NCBI GenBank assembly: GCA_016290335.1
Contig: JAEETM010000014.1
Coordinates: 1 to 60,146 of the forward strand
DNA from: Treponema sp.
Lineage (GTDB): Bacteria > Spirochaetota > Spirochaetia > Treponematales > Treponemataceae
Direction of reading: 5' to 3'
DNA: 60,146 bases
The notes below the pieces were generated by a model that ran no database searches, was not told the DNA's origin, and saw only the letters and a list, made by a program, of their open reading frames with translations. Of this stretch, positions 8,888-17,586 are shown piece after piece (the stretch's first letter is position 1; each line of letters begins with the position of its first letter). A program made the translations under genes and the position numbers.

Positions 8888-8912
8888 TAAAGCACAAAGG
8901 TTGCCCGCAGAT

Positions 8913-9485
8913 ATGTTTGAAGATGTTGATGAAGCCCATGCTGATGGCGAAGAAAAGATTGTATTCCGCTATAACAGGGAAGAACGCATAGCAAAAGCAC
9001 CCAAAATTGTACAGGATTATTATGCGGGGGGAATGAGGCCTGTACGAGGCTTTAAAGTCCTTATTGCAAATAAATCTAATCGTTTTGTTTTACTGGCTCT
9101 TGTTTTTTTTGTAGCGGCCACCTGGATTTATACCGGCTTAAACAGAACCCGTGCTTATGCAAAGCTTGGGGATATTTCTCTTGAGCTTCAGGGCTTTGCA
9201 TTTGAAGAAGAAATATATGTTACTCTAAAACTGAATGATAAAGCTGGTAAAGCTTCTGGCTCTGAAAATGTCGCAGGTAATTCTGCTCCCAAAAAGGTGG
9301 ATGTTGATTTTTATTTTGTGGGACCGGAAAATCAGGTTATGAATAAAGAAGCTATGTCTATGATTTATAAAGGCGGAGAAGAGTATTTTAGGACAAAATT
9401 GACTGATTATGATATAATAAGAGTAGAAGCTGTAGTAGCCTGCGGAGAAGAAAAAAAGCAGCTTTCTGCAGATGTTAAGAGGTGA
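8913..9485 (+). CDS. Membrane-anchored hypothetical protein
   Basis: An acidic cytoplasmic N-terminus of about 50 residues precedes a single membrane span (RFVLLALVFFVAATWIYTGL) and an extracytoplasmic domain of about 110 residues that looks beta-rich (AKLGDISLELQGFAFEEEIYVTLKLNDK). It has no signal peptide cleavage site. The frame is open from TTG at 8901; ATG at 8913 is chosen because AAAGG lies 12 bases upstream, although TTG 8901 cannot be excluded. It lies 25 bp after the lipoprotein gene and 3 bp before the next gene, so the three are probably cotranscribed. No recognised family. Confidence 0.65.
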   Translation: MFEDVDEAHADGEEKIVFRYNREERIAKAPKIVQDYYAGGMRPVRGFKVLIANKSNRFVLLALVFFVAATWIYTGLNRTRAYAKLGDISLELQGFAFEEEIYVTLKLNDKAGKASGSENVAGNSAPKKVDVDFYFVGPENQVMNKEAMSMIYKGGEEYFRTKLTDYDIIRVEAVVACGEEKKQLSADVKR

Positions 9486-9488
9486 TTT

Positions 9489-9872
9489 ATGATGCAGTTT
9501 TATTTTTTGTCAGTTGTAACTAACCTTCTGATTGGTTTTATGCTTGGTTTTGAAAAAAAGGCTGAGGAAATCAAATATCTTACAGAAAAGAATATAAGAC
9601 TTGCTATTGGAATTACAGCCCTTGTAACCGGTATTTTAAAACTTTTCCTTGTTTCAAGTGTGCCGGTTTTTGGCGATTTTGTTCCTTTTATTGCAGGAGT
9701 TGCAGGCGGATTTACGCTTATTCTTGAATATTATATGAATAAAGAATCGGTAACAATGAAGGAAGATTCAGTTTTCAATAAAATCTTTATTGTGAACAAA
9801 AAAATAATCGGTTATGTCTGTCTTGTGGCAGGTGCCTTGCATTTCATGTTCCCAAAAGTTTTATTTTTGTAG
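9489..9872 (+). CDS. Small integral membrane protein, 3-4 spans
   Basis: The 127-residue product is almost all hydrophobic segments: FYFLSVVTNLLIGFMLGF, LAIGITALVTGILKLFLVS, FVPFIAGVAGGFTLILEYYM and IIGYVCLVAGALHFMFP. Charged residues between segments 1 and 2 (EKKAEEIKYLTEKN) mark a loop. GAGGTG, formed at the end of the preceding gene, serves as ribosome binding site. No family recognised. Gene position suggests a membrane partner of the single-span protein upstream. Confidence 0.65.
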   Translation: MMQFYFLSVVTNLLIGFMLGFEKKAEEIKYLTEKNIRLAIGITALVTGILKLFLVSSVPVFGDFVPFIAGVAGGFTLILEYYMNKESVTMKEDSVFNKIFIVNKKIIGYVCLVAGALHFMFPKVLFL

Positions 9873-9894
9873 AGAAAAAGAGGTTTTGTAAAAA

Positions 9895-10299
9895 ATGAGC
9901 AGTTCTATTGCCTGCATTGTTTATAAAGATAAAAAGCTTTTTATTGCCAAAAGAAAGCAAATCGGAGATATGGGCGGTAAGTGGGAGTTCCCGGGTGGTA
10001 AAATCGAAAATGATGAAGCTCCAGAAGTTGCCATTAAACGAGAAATGCAGGAAGAGTTTGGCGTTGAAGTTTCTGTTGGTGAAAAAATTGCAAGTGCTGA
10101 TTTTATCCACAGCGGAAAAGCCTGTCTTGTAGATGCCTACAAAGTTGATTTTGCCCATGATGGTATGACTAATCCTTTTGTATTGGCAGAACATACAGAA
10201 TATAAATGGGTTAATCCGCTGGAAATTAAAAAGCTTGATTTTGTAGATTCTGATTTAAAGCTTTATCCTTATGTGCTGGAATATTTGAAGATAAAATGA
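9895..10299 (+). CDS. Nudix hydrolase, MutT-like (8-oxo-dGTP diphosphatase type)
   Basis: A compact 134-residue Nudix protein. The Nudix box reads GGKIENDEAPEVAIKREMQE followed by EFGV, matching GX5EX7REUXEEXGU; the preceding KWEFPGG is typical of MutT/NudG enzymes. MutT removes oxidised dGTP from the nucleotide pool; NudG-type enzymes act on 5-hydroxy-CTP, and the sequence alone does not decide between them. AGAGG lies 10 bases upstream of the ATG. The stop overlaps the start of the next gene (ATGA). Confidence 0.88.
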   Translation: MSSSIACIVYKDKKLFIAKRKQIGDMGGKWEFPGGKIENDEAPEVAIKREMQEEFGVEVSVGEKIASADFIHSGKACLVDAYKVDFAHDGMTNPFVLAEHTEYKWVNPLEIKKLDFVDSDLKLYPYVLEYLKIK

Positions 10300-10667
10300 A
10301 AAATACGTTTTTAAGATTTTTGTTTGTTGGTTTTCTCTGTTTTTCTGTACTAACATCTTTTTCCTGTAAAAAGCAAAAGGAAGAAGTAATCGTTTTTGAT
10401 GATTCTTATCCGCTGGCTCTTTCGCCTAATGTTTCCTGGGCACTGGTAACAGACCCTTATGCGGCCTATAAAAAAGAACTGGGCTGGAACTCGGAAACTT
10501 CTGGACATTGCAGAAGAGGCGAAATCCTTCAGGTGCTTGGAAAAGCAGTAGATAAGGAATCGGGAAACTGGTACCGCTTTGAAGAAGGCTGGCTGCCGGA
10601 AAGCTGTCTTTCAATTTACAGTAACAGGTTTAAGGCACAGACAGCAGCGGGACAGCTTAAGGAATAG
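10296..10667 (+). CDS. SH3-like lipoprotein
   Basis: A 123-residue product with signal peptide (MKNTFLRFLFVGFLCFSVLTS) and lipobox TSFSC. The mature part contains a bacterial SH3-like pattern: VSWALVTDPYAAYKKE, then RRGEILQVLGKAVDKESGNWYRFEEGWLPESCLSIY, where the WYRFEEGWLPESCL stretch matches the end of SH3b repeats. Such domains usually bind peptidoglycan or peptides in the periplasm. It is translationally coupled to the Nudix gene by a 4-bp overlap. A double-hairpin repeat starts 2 bp after its stop codon. Confidence 0.75.
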   Translation: MKNTFLRFLFVGFLCFSVLTSFSCKKQKEEVIVFDDSYPLALSPNVSWALVTDPYAAYKKELGWNSETSGHCRRGEILQVLGKAVDKESGNWYRFEEGWLPESCLSIYSNRFKAQTAAGQLKE

Positions 10668-10668
10668 T

Positions 10669-10742
10669 AGCAAAGGCTGTTCACTAAATTATGATGAAAC
10701 AATTTAGCAGCCTTTGCTTGCAGTTTTGCAAGGTAAAACTGC
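10669..10742 (-). repeat. Compound double-hairpin repeat, copy B (inverted)
   Basis: Read on plus, the outer stem AGCAAAGGCTG (10669-10679) pairs with CAGCCTTTGCT (10708-10718), with inner CTAAATT/AATTTAG. Next comes GCAGTTTT (10720-10727) pairing with AAAACTGC (10735-10742). On the minus strand this gives the same order as copies A and C. It fills the gap between the SH3-like lipoprotein stop and the SpsE ribosome binding site. Confidence 0.8.
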
Positions 10743-10767
10743 TGTCACTAAAACAGGGGAGACTGAA

Positions 10768-11907
10768 ATGGCACTGATAATTGCTGAAATAGGTACATCG
10801 CATGAAGGGTCTGTAGAGAAGGCTAGGCAGCTTGTTGATGCGGCAGCTGGAGCAGGGGCTGATTGCATAAAGTTTCAGTGGGTGTATGCTGACGAGATTC
10901 TTCATCCTGATACAGGCTTTGTAGAACTGCCTACAGGGAAGATTCCCTTGTATGAAAGGTTCAAGCAACTGGAATGTGATAAATCCTTTTATAAGGAAAT
11001 GCTTGATTACGTTCATTCAAAAGAATGTACCTTCTGTTGTTCTCCTTTTGGTTTGCGGAGTCTGGAGGAGCTGCTGGAAATCAAGCCTGATTATGTAAAA
11101 ATCGCTTCGCCGGAGCTTAATCATTTTCCTATGCTGGAGAGGCTGGCGGAGTATAGAAGGCTGCAAAAAGAAGCTGAGCAAGACAATTGCGGTAAAACTG
11201 ATACTCTTCCGGTGCCTGTGATTGTTTCTACCGGTGTTTCAAAATTAAAGGATATAGAAAAAGCACTTGAGATTCTGGGAAGAGAAAATGTAAGCTTGTT
11301 GCACTGCATCACAAGTTATCCGGCACCAGAAGAAGAATACAATTTACGTTTAATCACAAACCTTAAAAATATTTTTTGTGTGGAATGTGGAGTCAGCGAC
11401 CATAGCCTTGACCCGATTCTTGTTCCAGCCTTATCTGTTGCCTGTGGAGGCACAATCATAGAAAAGCACATTACCTTGAGCCGCCAGACAATGGGCCTTG
11501 ATGATCCGGTTGCACTTGAGCCCGAGCAGTTTGCAATGATGGTTCATGTTGTGCATCAGTCAGAAGCAGTGCTCCGTCATTATGGCGAAGTTGAAGGAGT
11601 TGCTCGCATAAAAGAACAGATTGGTGAGCAGTTTGGCGATAAGGTTGAAAAGGTGCTTGGTAACGGAGTAAAAGTTCTTGCAGCCGCCGAAAAAGCAAAT
11701 TACGGCAGGACAAACCGCAGCCTTCACTTTATGCGCGATATGAAAAAAGGCCAAGTGATTCGTGCAGAAGATATTGGTGTACTGCGTACCGAAAAGGTTT
11801 TAACTCCAGGATTAAGTCCTGAGTTTTTGGAAACTGTAACAGGTGCTGAGCTTAATCAAAACGTAAAAAGCGGCGACGGAGTTGAGTGGAAACACATTCT
11901 GAAATAG
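10768..11907 (+). CDS. SpsE/NeuB-type sialic acid synthase family protein
   Basis: Condenses phosphoenolpyruvate with an amino- or deoxy-sugar to form a nonulosonic acid. NeuB-type motifs: IIAEIGTSHEGS at the N-terminus, CIKFQW, KIASPELNHFPM, SVSxxD-type HSLDP, and IIEKHITLSRQ. A C-terminal SAF antifreeze-like domain follows (RSLHFMRDMKKGQVIRAEDI ... PGLSPEFLE). The ATG at 10768 is preferred over one at 10714, which lies inside the repeat, because AGGGGAG sits 6-7 bases upstream. In treponemes SpsE and DUF115 proteins are associated with flagellin glycan synthesis; the DUF115 pair here lies 37 kb away. Substrate unknown. Confidence 0.88.
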   Translation: MALIIAEIGTSHEGSVEKARQLVDAAAGAGADCIKFQWVYADEILHPDTGFVELPTGKIPLYERFKQLECDKSFYKEMLDYVHSKECTFCCSPFGLRSLEELLEIKPDYVKIASPELNHFPMLERLAEYRRLQKEAEQDNCGKTDTLPVPVIVSTGVSKLKDIEKALEILGRENVSLLHCITSYPAPEEEYNLRLITNLKNIFCVECGVSDHSLDPILVPALSVACGGTIIEKHITLSRQTMGLDDPVALEPEQFAMMVHVVHQSEAVLRHYGEVEGVARIKEQIGEQFGDKVEKVLGNGVKVLAAAEKANYGRTNRSLHFMRDMKKGQVIRAEDIGVLRTEKVLTPGLSPEFLETVTGAELNQNVKSGDGVEWKHILK

Positions 11908-11909
11908 TC

Positions 11910-12704
11910 TTATTTCTTTAACAATTTACTGATTCTAACCATTCCGTTTATCGTAAGCTCTTTGTCCAGGAAATCGAAAACATCGGTGATTGGCTGGAGC
12001 ATACTGTTCAGGCCGCCGGTGGCAATTACTTTTATTTCGGTTGCTTTGGTGCCGGTTTCTTTTTCCATGTCAGATTTCATGTTTTTAATCAGAGATTCTA
12101 CAAGACCTTTGTAGCCGAGTACAATTCCAGACTGTACTGCAATCGTAGTGTTTTTACCAAGGCTAGTCGGCGGTATTTCGAGCGGAATGGCTGGAATCTG
12201 CGCAGTATTATTAAAAAGAGAATTAAAGGCAGTGCGAATACCAGGTGCAATTGCAACCCCGGCAATGTTTCCATTTTTATCAACTGCAGTAAAGGAAAGG
12301 GCAGTGCCAAAATCAGCAATAATACATGGAGATTTATATTTGCACCAGGCTTCAAGAGCGTCACACAAAAGATCAGTACCAATTTCGTGAACACCAGTTG
12401 CAGGAACCTTTACAGGCAGTCTGTCGTACATATCCGGTCCAATCACAAGCGGCTTTTTCCCTGTAAGCTTTTGCGAAACGTTTACAAAAGGACCAATCAA
12501 AGCTGGAACAACCGAACTCAAAACAATATCTTCAATTTTCTGGCAATCAATCTTAGCATCCCTGAAAAGCGGACTCAAAATAGAAAAATATTCATCCCCA
12601 GTCCTTCGAATATCTGTAGAAATCCGCCAGACATGCATCATTTTATCATCATCAAAAACCGCTGTTTTAATGTTTGTGTTACCTATATCAAAAACTAAAA
12701 CCAT
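11910..12704 (-). CDS. coaX: Type III pantothenate kinase
   Basis: First step of coenzyme A synthesis, of the CoaX type that is not feedback-inhibited by CoA. The 264-residue protein has the ASKHA-fold phosphate motif DIGNTNIK (6-13), GTDLLCDALEAW and ADFGTALSFTAVD for the second phosphate loop, GVAIAPGI, and a C-terminal IATGGL adenosine motif. AGGTGA precedes the ATG by five to six bases. It is convergent with spsE, 2 bp apart, with no visible terminator between them. Confidence 0.95.
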   Translation of the reverse strand: MVLVFDIGNTNIKTAVFDDDKMMHVWRISTDIRRTGDEYFSILSPLFRDAKIDCQKIEDIVLSSVVPALIGPFVNVSQKLTGKKPLVIGPDMYDRLPVKVPATGVHEIGTDLLCDALEAWCKYKSPCIIADFGTALSFTAVDKNGNIAGVAIAPGIRTAFNSLFNNTAQIPAIPLEIPPTSLGKNTTIAVQSGIVLGYKGLVESLIKNMKSDMEKETGTKATEIKVIATGGLNSMLQPITDVFDFLDKELTINGMVRISKLLKK

Positions 12705-12761
12705 GTATCACCTGCCAAAAAAATGTATAACATGTAATTCAATTTTATAAAAATGTTTCTT

Positions 12762-12912
12762 AAAAAATAGCGCAAGGGAGAGGGACGATTTTCAAAAACA
12801 CTCTGTTGTGCTGCCGCTTTAGCGGCAAACGTATATAGTTCCAAGGCACAACAGCGTGTAGCACGCTAGCGTGCGGTTTTGAAAACCGTAACTCGACCGG
12901 AAGCTATTTTTT
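12762..12912. repeat. AAAAAATAGC cruciform repeat, long copy
   Basis: A 151-bp nested palindrome in the 301-bp gap between coaX and hisS. Its ends are AAAAAATAGC and GCTATTTTTTT. Inside are GATTTTCAAAA/TTTTGAAAACC, CTGTTGTGC (12803-12811)/GCACAACAG (12846-12854), and the hairpins GCCGCTTTAGCGGC (12813-12826) and GCACGCTAGCGTGC (12861-12874). The right arm 12861-12912 recurs inverted at 18543-18595. The rest of the gap holds AT-rich DNA and the hisS leader (TATTAT at 12975, AAAGGAG at 12991). Confidence 0.75.
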
Positions 12913-13005
12913 TGTATAAGTTTATAAAAATAAATTACAGGTTTACTTTAATATACTAATCTTTATTTTTGTGATATTATACCCATTATTAAAGGAGTAA
13001 ACAAT

Positions 13006-14250
13006 ATGAAGATAAATGCATTGAAAGGAATGAAAGATATTTTACCGGCAGAGCAGCGTATGCGTGATTACGTTCAGGGAAAGATTTTGCAGACATACCG
13101 CGAAGCTGGATTTGAACGCATTTCTACTCCAATGCTTGAAGATGCCGAAAACCTTGATAAATCTGACGGCGGCGAAAACTTAAACCTCATTTTTAAGGTA
13201 CTGAAACGCGGCGATAAACTGGATTCAGCTCTTGCTGCAAATCCTGTAGAAGAAAAATCACTTTCTGATATGGGACTCCGCTACGACCTTACACTTCCTC
13301 TTACAAGGTTTTATGCAGCTAACAAAAATGAACTCCAGTATCCCTTTAAGGTAATTCAGACAGACCGTGTATTCCGTGCAGAGCGTCCACAAAAGGGAAG
13401 AAGCCGTGAGTTTGTTCAGTGCGACATTGATATTCTTGGTGATAATTCTCCTAATGCAGAAGTTGAACTTATTGATGTTACAGCACGCGCACTTTTGAGT
13501 ATTGGCTTCAGTGATTTTTATATAAACATTAACGACAGACGCATTTTGCGTAACATGCTTGAAAACATGGGATTTGCTCCTGATACTCTGGATTCTGTCT
13601 GTATCTCTTTTGATAAGATGGATAAAATTGGTGCCGATGGAGTTGCCGCTGAACTTACAGAAAAACAATTCCCGGAAAATGCTGTAAAAGCTTTGAAGGA
13701 TTTTATAACTGACGGCAGCGAAAACATTACTCTTGAAAGTGTTGCTGCAAAATGTTCTGATCCTTCTGTAGCTGATGATTTGAAATACATAATCCAGACT
13801 GCGGAGGCTGTTGCTGACGGAAAATATAAGATAAAATATTGTCCGAGTCTTGTACGTGGACAGGGCTACTACACAGGTGCTGTTTTTGAAATTGCAACTC
13901 CTGCATTCGGCGGTGCTGTTGGTGGCGGTGGCCGTTATGATAACTTAATAGGTAAGTTTACAGGACAGCCTGTTCCAGCCGTTGGATTCAGCATTGGTTT
14001 TGAACGAATCTGCAGCATTCTGTTAGATAAGAATTACAAAATCCCAGATGAGCGCGAAAAGTGTGCCTTCCTTTATGATGATGCAGTTCCGTTTGCCGAG
14101 ATTATGAAAAATGCAGAAGCTTTGCGAAAAGATTACAACGTAGCAATCATCAAAAAAGCAAAGAAGCCTGGTCCTCAGTATGATATGCTTGAAAAACAGG
14201 GATATACTAAGTTTGCAGTTATTAAGGATGGACAGCTGCAGTTAAAATAA
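13006..14250 (+). CDS. hisS: Histidyl-tRNA synthetase
   Basis: Class II synthetase of 414 residues. Motif 1 region KGMKDILPAE near the N-terminus; GLRYDLTLPLTRF binds ATP and histidine; motif 2 is RVFRAERPQKGRSREFVQCDIDI; the histidine-specific motif reads GQGYYTGAVFEI; motif 3 is VGFSIGFERI near residue 330. A C-terminal anticodon-binding domain follows. AAAGGAG sits eight bases before the ATG, so this gene has a normal leader. The next gene starts 15 bp downstream and is probably cotranscribed. Confidence 0.96.
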   Translation: MKINALKGMKDILPAEQRMRDYVQGKILQTYREAGFERISTPMLEDAENLDKSDGGENLNLIFKVLKRGDKLDSALAANPVEEKSLSDMGLRYDLTLPLTRFYAANKNELQYPFKVIQTDRVFRAERPQKGRSREFVQCDIDILGDNSPNAEVELIDVTARALLSIGFSDFYININDRRILRNMLENMGFAPDTLDSVCISFDKMDKIGADGVAAELTEKQFPENAVKALKDFITDGSENITLESVAAKCSDPSVADDLKYIIQTAEAVADGKYKIKYCPSLVRGQGYYTGAVFEIATPAFGGAVGGGGRYDNLIGKFTGQPVPAVGFSIGFERICSILLDKNYKIPDEREKCAFLYDDAVPFAEIMKNAEALRKDYNVAIIKKAKKPGPQYDMLEKQGYTKFAVIKDGQLQLK

Positions 14251-14265
14251 AAAAGAGGTTTTCCG

Positions 14266-16161
14266 ATGAAGAAGCAGAATTATAAAAGTTTTGAAATTAA
14301 CTATGACAGTAAAATACGTGATGTTTACAAAACTCCGGTTGGACATGATATTTTTTCAAAACTGCTGCTTCAATTGGGGAAATCCGAAAAGCTGATTATA
14401 AATCCTGTCGTTGGTAATTTAAAAATAAAGGGACTTTCACGACTTACTCAGAATATTGTTGGAAGCGGCTTTTTTGATGCCTTTATTAAGCTTGTTAATT
14501 CCGAACAGGATTTGCCAGCGCCAACAAATGGAAAAGTAGAAGAAAAGTGGTGGAAGGAAGCAGTTTTCTATCAGATTTATCCACGGACCTTCTGCGATTC
14601 TAACGGGGATGGAATAGGGGATTTGCAGGGAATAATTTCCAAGCTTGATTATTTACAGAATCTTGGTGTAAATGCATTGTGGCTTTCTCCTGTTTACGAT
14701 TCTCCTATGGACGACAACGGATATGATATCCGCGATTATCAGAAGATACTGAAAGATTTTGGTTCCATGGATGATTTTGACCAATTGCTGGAGCAGGTTC
14801 ATGCGCGTGGAATGCGGCTTATAATGGATTTAGTAGTAAATCATACTTCCGATGAGCACGAATGGTTCCAGAAAGCACTTAAAGATAAAAAATCAAAATA
14901 TCACGATTATTATATTTTCAGAAAAAACAAAAATAACTGGACTTCTTTTTTCAGTGGTTCTGCCTGGAATTATTATGAGCCGCAAAATGAATATGCCCTT
15001 CATCTTTTTTCTAAAAAACAGATGGATTTAAACTGGGAAAGTCCACAGCTGCGTTCCGAAGTTATTTCCATGATAAACTGGTGGCTTGATAAAGGCATTG
15101 ACGGTTTTAGAATGGATGTAATCAACTGTATTTCAAAGCAGAAAGGCCTGCCAGATGGAGATGAACTTATTGGTAAAATGATGGGGCTGACTGGTATTGA
15201 ACACTATTTTTATGGTCCTCATCTTCATGAATATTTACGCGAAATTAATAAAAAAGCTTTTGAACCTCATAATGCCTTTTCTGTTGGCGAAACTCCAGGA
15301 CTGGGCATGCAGATGTGCCGCCTGATTACAGGAGAAGAACGTCGCGAGCTTAATATGGTTTTCTCCTTTGATCATCTTGAAACCCCGGGACATACGCGAT
15401 TTGAAGATTATGAATATGATTTAAACTATCTTCGTGATTATATGATTGACTGGAGCCTTAATTACGGAAATAACTGCTGGATGTCTTTATTCTATAACAA
15501 TCACGATAATCCGCGAATGGTAAGCAAGATTACAAAAAATAAAACATATCATACTCAGATAAAAAAGCTTCTTGCCGTAATGCAGTTTACCTTACGCGGA
15601 ACACCATTTATTTTCCAGGGTGATGAGATGGGACTTGAAAATTATGAGTTTGATTCTATTGAACAGATAAATGATGTTGAGTCCAGAAACTTGTATGTTG
15701 AGCTTTGTAAAAAAATGAGCGAAAAACAGGCATTTGATATTATCAGGGCAGGAACAAGAGACCACGCAAGAATATTGCTGCCGTTTAAAGAAAATAAATG
15801 TGCGTTTGAAAATAAAACTGATTCATCAGACAATTCCATTTATTCGGTTTTTGCACAGCAGCAGGCAGATAAAGAAATATTCGAAGTTTATAAAACTCTT
15901 ATCCAGCTGAGAAAAAATAATAAAGAGCTGGTTTACGGTGATTTTGAATTATTAAATGGTAAAAAAGGCAGATTTGTTTATAAACGTGGAAATTATCTTA
16001 TAGACTGTAATCTTTCAAATAAAAAACAAAAGGCTTTTTCTGTGACTAGTGATTATGAGCTTGTTTTTGATACGCTGACTGCTGGTAAAGGTGATGGAGA
16101 AAAGACGTTAAATAAAAAACACGTGCTGGAACCATACCAGGCACGTGTTTATAAAAGATAA
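14266..16161 (+). CDS. GH13 alpha-glucosidase with N-terminal extension
   Basis: A cytoplasmic (no signal peptide) alpha-amylase family enzyme of oligo-1,6-glucosidase/alpha-glucosidase type. The barrel begins near residue 100 with FYQIYPRTFCDSNGDGIGDL. Conserved regions: DLVVNHTSDEH (I), GFRMDVIN with nucleophile Asp284 (II), VGETPG with acid/base Glu342 (III) and NNHDNPR with Asp414 (IV). The first 95 residues (SKLLLQLGKS...NPVVGNLKIKGL) are extra to the classical fold and may be an accessory domain. It probably cleaves imported malto- or isomalto-oligosaccharides. The stop codon lies inside a REP-like hairpin. Exact bond specificity cannot be read from sequence. Confidence 0.9.
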   Translation: MKKQNYKSFEINYDSKIRDVYKTPVGHDIFSKLLLQLGKSEKLIINPVVGNLKIKGLSRLTQNIVGSGFFDAFIKLVNSEQDLPAPTNGKVEEKWWKEAVFYQIYPRTFCDSNGDGIGDLQGIISKLDYLQNLGVNALWLSPVYDSPMDDNGYDIRDYQKILKDFGSMDDFDQLLEQVHARGMRLIMDLVVNHTSDEHEWFQKALKDKKSKYHDYYIFRKNKNNWTSFFSGSAWNYYEPQNEYALHLFSKKQMDLNWESPQLRSEVISMINWWLDKGIDGFRMDVINCISKQKGLPDGDELIGKMMGLTGIEHYFYGPHLHEYLREINKKAFEPHNAFSVGETPGLGMQMCRLITGEERRELNMVFSFDHLETPGHTRFEDYEYDLNYLRDYMIDWSLNYGNNCWMSLFYNNHDNPRMVSKITKNKTYHTQIKKLLAVMQFTLRGTPFIFQGDEMGLENYEFDSIEQINDVESRNLYVELCKKMSEKQAFDIIRAGTRDHARILLPFKENKCAFENKTDSSDNSIYSVFAQQQADKEIFEVYKTLIQLRKNNKELVYGDFELLNGKKGRFVYKRGNYLIDCNLSNKKQKAFSVTSDYELVFDTLTAGKGDGEKTLNKKHVLEPYQARVYKR

Positions 16162-16206
16162 TCGGGTCAAGCCCGATTATGACAAAAAGGTCAAGCCCGA
16201 TTATGA
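16158..16206. repeat. REP-like hairpin with partial second copy at the GH13 stop
   Basis: ATAATCGGG (16158-16166), loop TCAAG, CCCGATTAT (16172-16180), then GACAAAAA and a second, half copy GGTCAAGCCCGATTATGA. The GH13 stop codon (16159-16161) is part of the left arm. It could also serve as a 3'-end structure between the convergent GH13 and transporter genes. Confidence 0.7.
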
Positions 16207-16211
16207 GTTCG

Positions 16212-17522
16212 CTATTTGGCTTCGGCTGCTAACTTTTTTTTCATTGGTCGTACAAAGAAGCAAGACAAACACAAAGCAACAACATACAAAACTGTAGTTA
16301 CAATAAGAACTGTCTGATATCCTGTTGGGTTAGCCTTTACTCCATGAACATCAACAAACTCACCAACGTGGTTTACAATGTAAGAAGCCATCTGGTTTCC
16401 TGTAAGTCCTGCAAAAGCCCAGGCAGAAAGTGTAATTCCGTGGATTGCAGAAATGTTACCCATACCGTAGTGGTCAGAAAGAAGAGTAGGTACATTTGAG
16501 AAACCGCCACCGTATCCTGCATTTACAATGAAAATCAAAGCAAGTACAAAGATGATGAGGACAACGTTTCCAGCTCCGTTTGCAATTCCTTTTGTAAACA
16601 GAACAATCAGAGTAGAAATAATTGAAAGTGCAAAAATCATTTTGTAAACTGTATTGCGGTCTTTCATTTTATCAGCCCAGGCAGAGAAACCAAGACGTCC
16701 GCCTGCATTGAACAAAGCAGAAATTGTAGAAATAAGACCAGCGCTTCCTGCAAGACCAATACATTTTACAATCATCTTTTCCTGAGAAATAATTGCAAGA
16801 CCACAAGTGATATTGATATAGAACATAAGCCAGATTCCGACATAAGAAATAATCGGTTCTGTTTTAAGTGTTGCAATAATGCCTTCTTCCTTAGATTTTT
16901 TCTGTGGTTCAACCCATCCTTCCGGTTTTGCAAGGATAAAGTGGCCAATCATCATCATTACAAAATAAACAGCGGCAAGAATATAGAACATTTTGTAAAT
17001 ACCAGTGTCGCCCATTTTGTCAAGCATTCCCTGCATGATTGGAGAAGCAATTGCTTTAGCGGCACCAAAGCCTGCTACTGCAAGACCTGTTGCAAGACCT
17101 TTTTTGTCCTGGAACCAAAGCATTAAAGTTTTTACAGGAGAAAGATAACCGGTTCCAAGTCCAATTCCCATAATAAAACCATAGCTGATATAGATACCAA
17201 CAAGAGAAAGAACACTGTGCTGGTGTGCTCCACCGTACCAGATAAAGAAACCAGTTCCTGCCATACCACAAGCAAAGGTAATTGCAGCAATCAAAGAAGA
17301 TTTATGAATGTTCTTTTCTACAAGTCCGCCAAGGAATGCAGCAGACATACCTAAGAAAAAGATTGCAAAGCTGAATGCCCATTCTACAGCACCCTTTGAA
17401 AAGCCGATGTAGTTTGCAATTTCCTGGCTGAAGATTGACCAGCAGTATACAGTACCGATACTGCAGTGAAGAAGAAGTGCAGGTATAGCACCGCGAATCC
17501 ACTTGTTCTGAATGTTTTTCAT
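16212..17522 (-). CDS. MFS transporter, oxalate:formate antiporter (OFA) type
   Basis: A 436-residue protein with about 12 hydrophobic spans. The N-terminus (LLLHCSIGTVYCWSIFSQEI) and GIGLGTGYLSPVKTLMLWFQDKKGLATGLAVAGFG are typical of the OFA/L-lactate permease-like branch of the MFS, as is GYGGGFSNVPTLLSDHYG in the C-terminal half. These carriers exchange or take up small monocarboxylates such as oxalate, formate, lactate or pyruvate. AAGGAC lies upstream of the ATG. It is followed upstream on the same strand by an MscS channel gene. Substrate unknown. Confidence 0.88.
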   Translation of the reverse strand: MKNIQNKWIRGAIPALLLHCSIGTVYCWSIFSQEIANYIGFSKGAVEWAFSFAIFFLGMSAAFLGGLVEKNIHKSSLIAAITFACGMAGTGFFIWYGGAHQHSVLSLVGIYISYGFIMGIGLGTGYLSPVKTLMLWFQDKKGLATGLAVAGFGAAKAIASPIMQGMLDKMGDTGIYKMFYILAAVYFVMMMIGHFILAKPEGWVEPQKKSKEEGIIATLKTEPIISYVGIWLMFYINITCGLAIISQEKMIVKCIGLAGSAGLISTISALFNAGGRLGFSAWADKMKDRNTVYKMIFALSIISTLIVLFTKGIANGAGNVVLIIFVLALIFIVNAGYGGGFSNVPTLLSDHYGMGNISAIHGITLSAWAFAGLTGNQMASYIVNHVGEFVDVHGVKANPTGYQTVLIVTTVLYVVALCLSCFFVRPMKKKLAAEAK

Positions 17523-17586
17523 ATATTTTGTCCTTAAAGTAGATAAAGTTTTATAGAGGATATTTTAGTACTTATCAAAACCATTT

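Noticed and set aside
10714..10767. The upstream ATG at 10714 as spsE start
   Set aside because: It would place residues encoded by hairpin 1 of a repeat before the conserved IIAEIG start; AGGGGAG before 10768 gives a better start.
12705..13005. A hidden small gene in the 301-bp coaX-hisS gap
   Set aside because: Most of it is palindromic repeat; no frame with a ribosome binding site is present.
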